Assembly (NCBI GenBank): GCA_002684375.1
Contig: NYVC01000041.1
Coordinates: 1 to 9,544 of the forward strand
Origin: Marinovum sp.
GTDB lineage: Bacteria > Pseudomonadota > Alphaproteobacteria > Rhodobacterales > Rhodobacteraceae
Direction of reading: 5' to 3'
DNA length: 9,544 bases
Below are positions 1 to 6,230 of this stretch, piece by piece. A program made the translations under genes and the position numbers. The first letter of the stretch is position 1. Each line of letters starts with the position of its first letter. The notes beneath the pieces are model-generated. The model saw only the letters and a list, made by a program, of their open reading frames with translations, was not told where the DNA came from and did not search any database.

Positions 1-97
1 ACATAGAATTGACGCGACCTCAGAGACCCACGGCCCAGGCCTTGGAGAGCTTACTGCAACAGGGCAACAGGGCAACCGTGCCGGAAATGGCAGACAT
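1..97. other. Gene-poor left edge, downstream of the amidase gene
   Basis: No gene can be supported here. On the minus strand the amidase stop (TGA, 100-98) is followed at once by an ATG (97-95) and a 25-codon frame that stops at about 20. It has no ribosome binding site of its own and no recognisable family, so it is probably chance. On the plus strand one frame is open from position 3 to a TAG near 156, overlapping the amidase 3' end. It could be the tail of a convergent gene that enters from the left, but nothing in it is recognisable. The stretch also holds a short tandem repeat, listed separately. Confidence 0.4.
57..76. repeat. 8-bp tandem repeat, 2.5 copies
   Basis: The unit CAACAGGG occurs at 57-64 and 65-72, followed by a half copy CAAC at 73-76, all exact. 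It lies about 20 bp beyond the amidase stop codon. Such a short array may be slipped-strand noise. No function can be read from it. Confidence 0.75.
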
Positions 98-1525
98 TCA
101 GAGAGAGGGAACAACCCGCCCTAGGCCCTGCTGCACAAGTGCCTTTTCCAGCCGGTAGGCGGTTTTTAACAGCGCCAGATCCCCATGTGGGCGCCCCACC
201 AATTGAATCCCAAACGGCATCCCAGCATGATCAAGCCCACAGGGCAGTGTGACCACCGGACAGCCAGTAAGCGAGAGCGCCGAAGTGATCGCAACCCAGG
301 CAAAATACCCGTCAAGCGGCGCGCCGTTGATTCTATCGGGATGGTTTTGCTCAAGCGGAAACGGTGTCACCGCGGTAGCGGGGCAAATCAACACATCAAT
401 TTCATCAAACAGAGCCTGAAACCGCCGGTAAATCCGGGTATGAGCTGCATTTGCCCGAGCGGCATCCAACAGGCTATAGCGCTCAGCATCGCGCACATTG
501 CTCAGTACATTCGGACCGATATCACCGGCCTTTTGCGCAACTAAAGCCCCATAAGAGGCCGCCATGCTTGCGGCCCGCAGTATTTTAAAAACTTCGGTGG
601 TCTCAGACAGATCAATGTCTATCGGAGTGCTGGCACCAAAACACTGCGACAGCACAGGCAGGCGCTGCGCAAACACATCGCGGATCGCATCATCAACCGC
701 TGCCACCCCTAAGTCGGTGGAAAATCCAACACAAAGCTGCACAGGATCCGTGGCAGCATCGCCGTTGTCAAAAACTGCAAAATCAAAGCCAGTTGCGGGC
801 GATGACAGCGGATCGGCGGCGTCCCATCCTGCAATGGCCGATAACATCAACGCCACATCTTCAACCGTACGCGCCATAGGGCCATCACACCAGAGTGGCG
901 AAAACCCCGACACATAAGACCGCGACGCAACCACACCGGGGGTTGGACGCATGCCCACTACGCTGCAAAACGACGCCGGGATACGCAGACTGCCCCCCAA
1001 ATCAGAGCCGGTCGCCAATGGCGCCATATCGCAGGCCAAAGCGGCAGCCGAGCCACCAGACGAGCCACCGCTGGTCAGCGCCGGATCAAACGGGTTGCCG
1101 GTGGCGCCAAACACCAGATTGCGGGTGTTCGCCCCAGCCCCAAACTCGGGCGTATTGGTTTTGCCAAGCACGATTGCGCCCGCCGCTTTCAAGCGTTCGA
1201 CGATCAACGCATCGCGGTCGGGCACATGGTCGGAAAAGCAACGACTGCCATAAGTTGTACGCAGCCCGGCGGTATCCATAAGATCCTTGATCAGCACTGG
1301 AAGCCCGTGCAACGGTCCACAGGGGGCACCGTTGGCCCGCGCCACATCACAGGCCAGCGCCTGTTGTCTGGCGTGATCAAAGCACCGGGTCACCACGGCA
1401 TTGACCCGCAGGTTCTCAGCATCAATCGCGGCGATGCAATCGGTCAGAAGATCAACCGCCGACATCTCACCCGCGCCCAGCATCCGGCGCATTTCAACCG
1501 CAGATAACCTATTGTACTCAGACAT
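98..1525 (-). CDS. Amidase-signature family hydrolase
   Basis: This is a 475-residue cytosolic amidase of the amidase-signature superfamily, which hydrolyses carboxamide bonds through a Ser-cisSer-Lys triad. The triad is visible: Lys80 in LPVLIKD, Ser155 in the glycine/serine loop SGGSSGGSAAAL, and Ser179 in SDLGGSLRIPA. The 24-residue spacing between the two serines equals that of fatty acid amide hydrolase. Length is normal for the family and the C-terminus looks intact. A TTG at 1567 would add 14 residues, but the ATG at 1525 begins a typical family N-terminus (MSEYNRLSAVEMRRML) and has a weak AGGG upstream, so I chose it. It is not obviously GatA: no gatB or gatC is adjacent. The substrate cannot be told from sequence. 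It lies downstream of and co-directional with the RAM-domain gene, but a hairpin separates them. A weak promoter candidate (TTGGCA, 18-nt spacer, TAGCAG) sits between hairpin and start. Confidence 0.93.
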   Translation of the reverse strand: MSEYNRLSAVEMRRMLGAGEMSAVDLLTDCIAAIDAENLRVNAVVTRCFDHARQQALACDVARANGAPCGPLHGLPVLIKDLMDTAGLRTTYGSRCFSDHVPDRDALIVERLKAAGAIVLGKTNTPEFGAGANTRNLVFGATGNPFDPALTSGGSSGGSAAALACDMAPLATGSDLGGSLRIPASFCSVVGMRPTPGVVASRSYVSGFSPLWCDGPMARTVEDVALMLSAIAGWDAADPLSSPATGFDFAVFDNGDAATDPVQLCVGFSTDLGVAAVDDAIRDVFAQRLPVLSQCFGASTPIDIDLSETTEVFKILRAASMAASYGALVAQKAGDIGPNVLSNVRDAERYSLLDAARANAAHTRIYRRFQALFDEIDVLICPATAVTPFPLEQNHPDRINGAPLDGYFAWVAITSALSLTGCPVVTLPCGLDHAGMPFGIQLVGRPHGDLALLKTAYRLEKALVQQGLGRVVPSL

Positions 1526-1590
1526 AGCCGCCCTGCATCCGGGCCGTTTCACTGCTAGGCCATCCAAGACACCCCTGCCAAGTGATCTGC

Positions 1591-1618
1591 AAAGCCCGAC
1601 GCATAATCATACGCGGGC
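1591..1618 (-). terminator. Candidate intrinsic terminator after the RAM-domain gene
   Basis: Read on the minus strand, four bases after the TAA of the Lrp-like gene there is a hairpin. Its arms are GCCCG-CGTAT and ATGCG-CGGGC, with loop GATT, one bulged T and one G-T wobble, and it is followed by TTTGC. The ten-pair GC-rich stem right behind a stop codon fits a Rho-independent terminator. The U-tract is only three bases, so termination may be leaky and the amidase gene downstream could still be partly co-transcribed. Confidence 0.5.
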
Positions 1619-1621
1619 CGT

Positions 1622-1861
1622 TTAAAACGCGTTGAACGTCAATGTGGTCAGTGACCGTTCAATATTGGCAATGCCCAGAAGATTGTCGTTGATATACTTA
1701 CCCACATCCTGATCTGCCGGGATATACATTTTCAGGATCATATCATAGTCACCGCTGGTTGAATACAGCTCTGAATGCAGCTCACGCAGCACAATATCTT
1801 CGGCAACTTGATAGGTTTTTCCGGGTTTACAGCGAATTTGAATAAATACACAGGTGCTCAT
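1622..1861 (-). CDS. Stand-alone Lrp/AsnC ligand-binding (RAM) domain protein
   Basis: This 79-residue protein consists only of the effector-binding RAM domain (AsnC_trans_reg) of Lrp/AsnC regulators: beta-alpha-beta-beta-alpha-beta, with the typical CKPGKTYQVAEDI helix start, ELYSTSGDYD (31-40, the GxYD loop that borders the amino-acid pocket), and the terminal strand IERSLTTLTF. There is no N-terminal helix-turn-helix, so it cannot bind DNA alone in the Lrp manner. Known RAM-only proteins form oligomers that bind amino acids, and some may co-assemble with full-length Lrp proteins. Two ATGs compete: 1873 and 1861. The one at 1861 has GAGGT five bases upstream and matches the usual family start, so it was chosen. 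The gene is divergent from hisB across about 110 bp. A link with histidine biosynthesis is inferred from position only. Confidence 0.93.
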   Translation of the reverse strand: MSTCVFIQIRCKPGKTYQVAEDIVLRELHSELYSTSGDYDMILKMYIPADQDVGKYINDNLLGIANIERSLTTLTFNAF

Positions 1862-1919
1862 GAAAGACCTCATTCAGTTTCCGGTAAGCTGTCACAACAC
1901 GGCGCGCGGCGCAAGCGAC

Positions 1920-1948
1920 TTGGCGCGGGGCTGTGCAATGTCTATAAG
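1920..1948 (+). promoter_or_regulatory. Candidate sigma70-type promoter for hisB
   Basis: A -35 like box TTGGCG (1920-1925) is followed by exactly 17 bases and a -10 like box TATAAG (1943-1948, five of six consensus bases). Transcription would start near 1955, giving a short leader of about 20 nt before the hisB ATG. The leader holds an AGGA (1961-1964) ten bases before the start. There is no room for a classical histidine leader peptide with a His-codon run or an attenuator, so regulation of hisB by that mechanism is unlikely. The remaining divergent region (1874-1919) shows no clear promoter for the RAM-domain gene. Confidence 0.55.
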
Positions 1949-1974
1949 GGGGCAAATCACAGGATAAGTACCCC

Positions 1975-2562
1975 ATGCGCACCGCCAAAATTACCCGCAC
2001 CACTGCCGAGACCCAGATCACCATCGACCTCAACCTCGATGGCACAGGTACATATGACAATCAAACCGGTGTCGGATTTTTTGATCATATGCTTGATCAG
2101 TTGGCCCGTCATGCGATGTTCGATCTGACGGTCCGCGCCAAGGGCGATCATCATATAGACGATCATCACACCGTCGAAGATACTGGCATCGCGCTGGGAC
2201 AGGCGCTTGTACAGGCGGTGGGCGACAAAAAAGGCATTCAACGCTATGGCAGCTGCCTGTTGCCAATGGATGATGCGCTGGTGCGCTGTGCACTGGATCT
2301 GTCTGCGCGGCCCTATCTGGTTTGGGGGATCGACCTTCCAACCGAGCGGATTGGCAGCTTTGATTGCGAATTGCTGCGCGAATTTTTTCAAGCCTTGAGC
2401 GCGCATGGCGGCATCACCCTGCATCTGGATCAGTTGCATGGCCTCAACAGCCACCATATCGCAGAGGCCGCCTTTAAGTCGGTGGCCCGCGCGCTGCGTG
2501 CTGCGGTGGCGATAGACCCACGTGCCGAGGGACAGCTGCCCTCGACCAAAGGGGCGCTTTAA
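1975..2562 (+). CDS. hisB: Imidazoleglycerol-phosphate dehydratase (HisB)
   Basis: HisB dehydrates imidazole-glycerol phosphate to imidazole-acetol phosphate, the sixth step of histidine synthesis, as a Mn-dependent 24-mer in the cytosol. The 195-residue protein shows all family signatures: [12 protein letters not shown] (36-46), [18 protein letters not shown] (58-75) and [14 protein letters not shown] (156-169). Expected metal ligands are present, including His38, His64, His65, Glu68, His144, His160, His161 and Glu164. It is the monofunctional form, without the N-terminal histidinol-phosphatase domain found in E. coli HisB. The phosphatase must therefore be encoded elsewhere. The start has AGGA ten bases upstream. 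It is the first gene of the his block, with hisH 5 nt downstream. Confidence 0.98.
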   Translation: MRTAKITRTTAETQITIDLNLDGTGTYDNQTGVGFFDHMLDQLARHAMFDLTVRAKGDHHIDDHHTVEDTGIALGQALVQAVGDKKGIQRYGSCLLPMDDALVRCALDLSARPYLVWGIDLPTERIGSFDCELLREFFQALSAHGGITLHLDQLHGLNSHHIAEAAFKSVARALRAAVAIDPRAEGQLPSTKGAL

Positions 2563-2567
2563 TCACC

Positions 2568-3206
2568 ATGACCACAGTGATCGTCGATTACGACAGCGGT
2601 AATCTGCACTCAGCCCACAAGGCCTTTCAGCGGATGGCCGATGAGGTCGCCTCAGGGCAGGTTGCGCTCAGCTCAGACCCCGACGTGGTGCGCCGTGCCG
2701 ACCGGATTGTCCTGCCCGGTGACGGGGCGTTTCCCGCATGCCGCACCGCCTTGTTCGACCATCGCGGTTTGTTCGAGGCACTCGAAGAGGTCGCGATCCG
2801 CAAAGCCCAGCCGTTTTTAGGCATTTGCATCGGGATGCAGATGATGGCCAGTCAAGGTCTGGAATACACTCCGACCGACGGGTTTGACTGGATCACTGGC
2901 GAGGTGACAAAAATCACCCCAAATGACCCGGCTGTCAAAGTCCCGCATATGGGCTGGAACGATCTGATATTAGACAGCCCCCACCCGGTGTTTAATGGCA
3001 TAAAATCAGGCGATCACGCCTATTTCGTGCATTCCTACCACATGCAGGTCTCGCAACCCGAACAGCGCCTGGCCCATGTCGGATATGACGGCGAGATCAC
3101 CGCGATTATCGGCCGCGATAACCTTTTAGGCATGCAGTTTCATCCGGAAAAAAGCCAGAAAACCGGATTAAAACTGATCGCAAATTTTTTAAAATGGGCG
3201 CCGTGA
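2568..3206 (+). CDS. hisH: Imidazole glycerol phosphate synthase, glutaminase subunit (HisH)
   Basis: HisH is the class I glutamine amidotransferase that releases ammonia from glutamine and channels it to HisF. The 212-residue protein carries the nucleophile Cys87 in LGICIGMQMM (84-93) and the His192/Glu194 pair in GMQFHPEKSQ (188-197), completing the triad. The N-terminal VIVDYDSGNLHSA and the PHMGWN segment (126-131) are also typical of HisH and not of TrpG or PabA. It starts 5 nt after hisB. The AAAGGGG run in the hisB 3' end is about 13 bases from the ATG, a poor ribosome site, so translation probably depends on coupling to hisB. Unusually, its partner hisF is not close: an antisense gene plus hisA lie between. 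The stop is 12 bp from the stop of the convergent DUF2147 gene, with no evident terminator in the gap. Confidence 0.97.
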   Translation: MTTVIVDYDSGNLHSAHKAFQRMADEVASGQVALSSDPDVVRRADRIVLPGDGAFPACRTALFDHRGLFEALEEVAIRKAQPFLGICIGMQMMASQGLEYTPTDGFDWITGEVTKITPNDPAVKVPHMGWNDLILDSPHPVFNGIKSGDHAYFVHSYHMQVSQPEQRLAHVGYDGEITAIIGRDNLLGMQFHPEKSQKTGLKLIANFLKWAP

Positions 3207-3218
3207 AAGAATGTGGAG

Positions 3219-3611
3219 CTACTTAACCCGTTGCCAGATGCCACCTTCGCGGCAAAGTATCAGGATACAACCGGACACACGCAATTGATCTCCGGATAAG
3301 ACCAGTTTGGAGGCATAGGTCTTATCGCGATCCGGGGTCCAAATTTTGCCAGAACCATATTTGCCGTTACCTTTGGATTTCATGTCCCAAACAATCAGCT
3401 TACCAACATTCTCGCTGCTAATTTGTTTTCCGGATGGGCCGAAGCTCTTGATCAGGGTACCACAGATCTTACCGTCGCAATCCTGCATCTCAATGTGCCC
3501 AAAATTGCCATTGTCATCCGCTGTCGACTGCCAGATACCAAAAAGCGGATCGGCCTGCGCCATCCCAACCGTTACCAAAAAGGCCAGTGCGATCCTATAG
3601 ATATATTTCAT
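3219..3611 (-). CDS. DUF2147 family secreted protein
   Basis: This 130-residue protein has a clear Sec signal peptide (MKYIYRIALAFLVTVGMAQA, cleavage expected after Ala20). The mature part of about 110 residues begins DPLFGIW. It matches the DUF2147 family: the opening GxW, a first cysteine pair in MQDCDGKICGTL (Cys45, Cys50), a central GKIWTPDRDKTY, and a second pair in GCILILCREGGIWQRV (Cys115, Cys120). The four cysteines suggest two disulfides in the periplasm. The function of the family is unknown. An upstream in-frame start at 3710 would add 33 residues and bury the signal peptide. The ATG at 3611 has GGGAG about eight bases upstream and was chosen. The gene is antisense within the his cluster, convergent with hisH and divergent from hisA. 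Confidence 0.93.
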   Translation of the reverse strand: MKYIYRIALAFLVTVGMAQADPLFGIWQSTADDNGNFGHIEMQDCDGKICGTLIKSFGPSGKQISSENVGKLIVWDMKSKGNGKYGSGKIWTPDRDKTYASKLVLSGDQLRVSGCILILCREGGIWQRVK

Positions 3612-3631
3612 AAACTCTCTCCCCCAGGTCG

Positions 3632-3643
3632 GCCACAGCATGC
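3632..3643. repeat. 12-bp direct repeat, copy 1
   Basis: GCCACAGCATGC is repeated exactly at 3696-3707, 64 bp away, which is close to six helical turns. The match ends abruptly on both sides. The unit contains the palindrome GCATGC. It could be an operator pair or half of an alternative RNA hairpin. No family of binding sites is recognised. Confidence 0.7.
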
Positions 3644-3695
3644 GCGTATTCGCAGCACATTGGCAAGACCGTTTTGTGGCCGCGTTGCATTTCAA

Positions 3696-3707
3696 GCCAC
3701 AGCATGC
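3696..3707. repeat. 12-bp direct repeat, copy 2
   Basis: Second exact copy of GCCACAGCATGC, 38 bp before the hisA start codon. Its first six bases (GCCACA) can pair with TGTGGC at 3675-3680, forming a hairpin with a 15-nt loop. That would compete with the pairing between copy 1 and the same TGTGGCC. Confidence 0.7.
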
Positions 3708-3745
3708 CACACGAAGGCGAAAACCAATTCCTCATGAGGCAAAAG

Positions 3746-4468
3746 ATGATCCTATATCCCGCAATTGATCTGAAAGATGGCAAGGCGGTGCGCCTGCTGC
3801 GTGGAGATATGGAAAAATCCACCGTGTTTAACACCGACCCCGCCGCGCAGGCAATGGATTTTGTAAATGCGGGATGCGACTGGCTGCATTTGGTCGATCT
3901 GAACGGCGCGTTCGAGGGCGAACCGGTCAACGCTGCGCCGGTTGAAGCAATTTTGGCACAGAGTAAAACGCCAGCGCAACTGGGCGGTGGCATCCGCGAC
4001 ATGGCAACAATTGAACGCTGGCTCGACAAGGGGTTGGCACGGGTTATTTTGGGTACAGTTGCGGTCGAAAACCCTGCGCTGGTCCGAGAGGCATCCAAAG
4101 CCTTTCCCGGTCAGGTCGCAGTTGGTATTGATGCCCGAAACGGGCGTGTTGCCACCAAGGGCTGGGCCGAGGAAACCGATGTGATGGTAACCGACCTGGC
4201 GAAATCATTCGAAGACGCGGGTGTTGCGGCAATTATCTATACCGACATCAATCGCGACGGGGCGATGCAAGGGCCCAATATTGCGGCGACTGCGGCTTTG
4301 GCCCATGCCGTATCGATTCCGGTCATAGCCTCTGGTGGTGTGTCATCACTGGCCGATTTAATCGCACTGCGCGATTGCGGGGCAGATTTGAACGGCGCCA
4401 TTTCAGGCCGGGCGCTCTATGATGGCGCGATTGGTTTGGCACAAGCACTTGAGGCCCTGAATGCTTAA
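3746..4468 (+). CDS. hisA: ProFAR isomerase (HisA)
   Basis: HisA catalyses the Amadori rearrangement of ProFAR to PRFAR, the fourth step of histidine synthesis. The 240-residue (beta-alpha)8 barrel shows the general acid/base aspartates Asp8 ([12 protein letters not shown]) and Asp129 (VGIDARNG). It also has the two half-barrel phosphate-binding sites QLGGGIRD (79-85) and IASGGVSS (194-201), and the TDINRDG loop (166-172). An in-frame start at 3674 exists, but only the ATG at 3746 gives the family N-terminus and a proper ribosome site (GAGG, six bases upstream). It overlaps hisF by 8 nt. Because the antisense DUF2147 gene sits upstream, it either has its own promoter in 3612-3745 or depends on read-through from hisBH. 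Confidence 0.98.
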   Translation: MILYPAIDLKDGKAVRLLRGDMEKSTVFNTDPAAQAMDFVNAGCDWLHLVDLNGAFEGEPVNAAPVEAILAQSKTPAQLGGGIRDMATIERWLDKGLARVILGTVAVENPALVREASKAFPGQVAVGIDARNGRVATKGWAEETDVMVTDLAKSFEDAGVAAIIYTDINRDGAMQGPNIAATAALAHAVSIPVIASGGVSSLADLIALRDCGADLNGAISGRALYDGAIGLAQALEALNA

Positions 4469-5225
4469 AACCCGTATCATTCCCTGTCTGGATGTCGCCG
4501 ACGGCCGCGTGGTCAAGGGCGTGAACTTTGTCGGTTTGCGCGATGCTGGTGACCCGGTGGATGCAGCACGGGCTTATGATGCAGCCGGCGCGGATGAGTT
4601 GTGCTTTCTCGATATCCACGCCACGCATGAAAACCGCGGCACCATGTTTGACATGGTGCGCCGCACCGCCGAGCAGTGCTATATCCCGTTGACCGTGGGC
4701 GGCGGTGTGCGCAGCAGTCAAGACGTGCGCGCGCTTTTGCTGGCCGGAGCCGACAAGGTCAGCTTCAATTCTGCCGCCGTGGCCAACCCCGATGTGGTGG
4801 CCGAGGCCGCCGATCAATTTGGCAGCCAATGCATCGTGTGCGCCATCGACGCCAAAACCGTGGCCCCCGGAAAATGGGAGCTGTTCACCCACGGCGGCCG
4901 CAAGCCGACGGGCATTGACGCAGTGGCCTTTGCCACAATGATCGCCGAACGCGGCGCAGGCGAGATTCTGCTGACCTCGATGGACCGCGATGGCACCAAA
5001 GCCGGCTTCAACCTACCGATGACCCGCGCCATTTCAGACGCGGTGAGTGTGCCGGTGATCGCCTCGGGCGGGGTCGGCAATCTGGACCATCTGGTCGCAG
5101 GCGTCACCGAGGGCGGCGCTTCAGCGGTGCTGGCCGCGTCGATCTTTCACTTCGGCGAATACACAATAGCCGAGGCCAAGGCGCATATGGCCGCAGCCGG
5201 TCTTGCCATGAGGATTGAAACATGA
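4461..5225 (+). CDS. hisF: Imidazole glycerol phosphate synthase, cyclase subunit (HisF)
   Basis: HisF uses ammonia delivered by HisH to convert PRFAR into imidazole-glycerol phosphate and AICAR, the latter feeding purine synthesis. The 254-residue barrel has the catalytic pair Asp11 ([15 protein letters not shown]) and Asp130 (VCAIDAK). Lys19 lies in the first loop, and the phosphate sites are TVGGGVRS (78-85) and the IASGGVGN segment. The DRDGTKAG motif is also typical. Its ATG lies inside the last codons of hisA, with GAGG (4451-4454) six bases upstream, and its stop overlaps the hisE start in an ATGA. This tight packing indicates translational coupling through hisA-hisF-hisE. Confidence 0.98.
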   Translation: MLKTRIIPCLDVADGRVVKGVNFVGLRDAGDPVDAARAYDAAGADELCFLDIHATHENRGTMFDMVRRTAEQCYIPLTVGGGVRSSQDVRALLLAGADKVSFNSAAVANPDVVAEAADQFGSQCIVCAIDAKTVAPGKWELFTHGGRKPTGIDAVAFATMIAERGAGEILLTSMDRDGTKAGFNLPMTRAISDAVSVPVIASGGVGNLDHLVAGVTEGGASAVLAASIFHFGEYTIAEAKAHMAAAGLAMRIET

Positions 5226-5533
5226 CCCTAGAAGACCTTTTTGCCAGTATCGAGGTCCGCGCAACTGCCGACCCCGAAAAGAGCTGGACCGCGAGCTTAT
5301 TGGCCCAAGGCCCCGAGAAATGCGCTGAAAAATTTGGCGAAGAGGCGATAGAGGCGATTATCGAGGCTGTGAAAGACGACAAAATGCGGCTCACATCAGA
5401 GGCGGCAGATGTGTTGTTCCATCTGTTGGTGATGCTGAAATCACGCGGCGTGGCACTTGGTGATGTGATGGATGAACTGGCGCGACGTCAGGGCCAGTCA
5501 GGGCTCAGCGAGAAAGCCGCGCGCAAGCTATGA
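5222..5533 (+). CDS. hisE: Phosphoribosyl-ATP diphosphatase (HisE)
   Basis: HisE hydrolyses phosphoribosyl-ATP to phosphoribosyl-AMP and pyrophosphate, the second step of the pathway. The 103-residue all-alpha protein has the MazG-type metal-binding motifs EEAIE (Glu40, Glu41, Glu44) and EAAD (Glu60, Asp63), between helices of a PRA-PH fold. It is the free-standing form, not fused to the cyclohydrolase HisI, as is usual in alphaproteobacteria. The ATG overlaps the hisF stop by four bases (ATGA) and has GAGGA seven bases upstream. It is the last recognisable gene of the cluster. In several Rhodobacteraceae I recall a pantothenate kinase gene (coaA) following, but here none is present. Confidence 0.97.
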   Translation: MTLEDLFASIEVRATADPEKSWTASLLAQGPEKCAEKFGEEAIEAIIEAVKDDKMRLTSEAADVLFHLLVMLKSRGVALGDVMDELARRQGQSGLSEKAARKL

Positions 5534-5750
5534 GGCAAGGCGCGATCGGACTATGCGCTATCAGCTAAATGAGTTTAAAATCCAGACAGGACATGTTGCA
5601 GGACCCTCCTTTGAGAGACCGTGAATTCCATTGTTCGTGAAGCCTGCATCCACAAGAGCTGGCCCTTCATAACAACATCATGGCTGATGTTGGCGCGCCC
5701 CTACCGCTCCTGACCCATAGTCGGGATGGAAATTCCTAATTTTATTAAGC
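5534..5750. other. Gene-poor region between hisE and the CoA-binding gene (convergent)
   Basis: Both flanking genes end here, yet no standard intrinsic terminator is visible on either strand. The stretch has a perfect 8-bp hairpin at 5673-5692 and becomes AT-rich at 5728-5750. On the plus strand two very short frames overlap in a GTGA: ATG 5553 to TGA 5624 (23 residues, MRYQLNEFKIQTGHVAGPSF...), then GTG 5621 to TGA 5713 (30 residues, with two Trp and a hydrophobic middle). Neither has a good ribosome site or a recognisable family, so I do not call them genes. The stretch could be decayed sequence. Confidence 0.4.
5673..5692. other. Perfect 8-bp inverted repeat with 4-nt loop
   Basis: CAACATCA (5673-5680), TGGC, TGATGTTG (5685-5692). 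No run of T follows on the plus strand (it continues GCGCGCCCC) or on the minus strand (continuing TTATGAAGGG), so it is not a standard Rho-independent terminator for hisE or for the CoA-binding gene. It might act with Rho, protect the 3' end of an mRNA, or be a protein-binding palindrome. Confidence 0.6.
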
Positions 5751-6230
5751 TTACAATACCAATTTTGAAGAAATAATGCCCGTGTTAAAACCGCCTCGGC
5801 GCAATTCTCCAAACAGACGTTGGTATTCGATTTTAGGGCAGCGGTTTTGCACGACGTCAAACCCGCGCGCCTCGGCGATCACGGCGGTTTGTGGGTGCTG
5901 CACGCCAAATTGCATCCAGATAGTGCGCAGCGTCGGAAACAGCCGCATCGCATCTTCAGCAATTTCTGGCACCGCCTCAGACCGGCGGAAAATATCGACC
6001 ATATCAACCGGTGCCTCGAGTTCGGAAAGATTTGCTTTAACGGTTTCACCAAACAGCGTCTGCCCTGCATAGGCCGGATTTATTGGCAAAACCCGATAGC
6101 CGCGCAGGCCGAGATAGCGGGCCACAAAATTACTGGCGCGCACCGGGTTTGCCGACACGCCCACCAAAGCAATCACTTTGGTACGCCTGAGAATGTCGCG
6201 CAAGAATGTATCAGAATAAGGAGATGTCAT
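5751..6230 (-). CDS. CoA-binding domain protein (CoA_binding_2, YccU-like)
   Basis: This 159-residue protein is a single Rossmann-like CoA_binding_2 domain, as in E. coli YccU and the N-terminal part of succinyl-CoA synthetase alpha-like proteins. Visible marks are the nucleotide-binding strand and loop VIALVGVSANPVRAS (19-33), RGYRVLPINPAYAGQ (44-57), VDMVDIFRRSE (75-85), IWMQFGVQH (104-112) and the terminal NRCPKIEYQRLFGEL (129-143). The family binds CoA or a related nucleotide in the crystal structures known, but its physiological role is not established. An in-frame ATG at 6284 would add 18 residues of poor similarity to the family. The ATG at 6230 starts a typical N-terminus and was preferred, though its ribosome site is weak. 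It stands about 200 bp downstream of the DUF2235 gene, on the same strand. Confidence 0.92.
   Translation of the reverse strand: MTSPYSDTFLRDILRRTKVIALVGVSANPVRASNFVARYLGLRGYRVLPINPAYAGQTLFGETVKANLSELEAPVDMVDIFRRSEAVPEIAEDAMRLFPTLRTIWMQFGVQHPQTAVIAEARGFDVVQNRCPKIEYQRLFGELRRGGFNTGIISSKLVL

Larger units (their letters stand above)
3612..3745. promoter_or_regulatory. Divergent DUF2147/hisA intergenic region
   Basis: This 134-bp stretch must hold the start signals for the DUF2147 gene (minus) and, unless hisB transcripts read through, for hisA-hisF-hisE (plus). A TTGGCA at 3660-3665 is a good -35 box on the plus strand, but no convincing -10 lies 16-18 bases further on; the nearest candidate, TTGCAT, is 19 bases away. 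The region is dominated by a 12-bp direct repeat and by TGTGGCC (3675-3681), which is complementary to both repeat copies. The ribosome site of hisA (GAGG, 3736-3739) is at the right end. Confidence 0.45.

Noticed and set aside
98..1525. Amidase as GatA of the tRNA amidotransferase
   Set aside because: No gatB or gatC nearby. The signature region alone does not separate GatA from the many other amidases of this family.
1526..1567. TTG start that would lengthen the amidase by 14 residues
   Set aside because: The added residues are basic and unlike family N-termini. The ATG at 1525 fits better.
1874..1974. Histidine leader peptide/attenuator or riboswitch upstream of hisB
   Set aside because: The predicted leader is only about 20 nt, with no His-codon run and no alternative stem-loops.
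1957..2457. A 166-codon open frame antisense to hisB (and a similar one, 4323-4892, antisense to hisA/hisF)
   Set aside because: The plus-strand genes carry all catalytic motifs, and the antisense translations show no domain.
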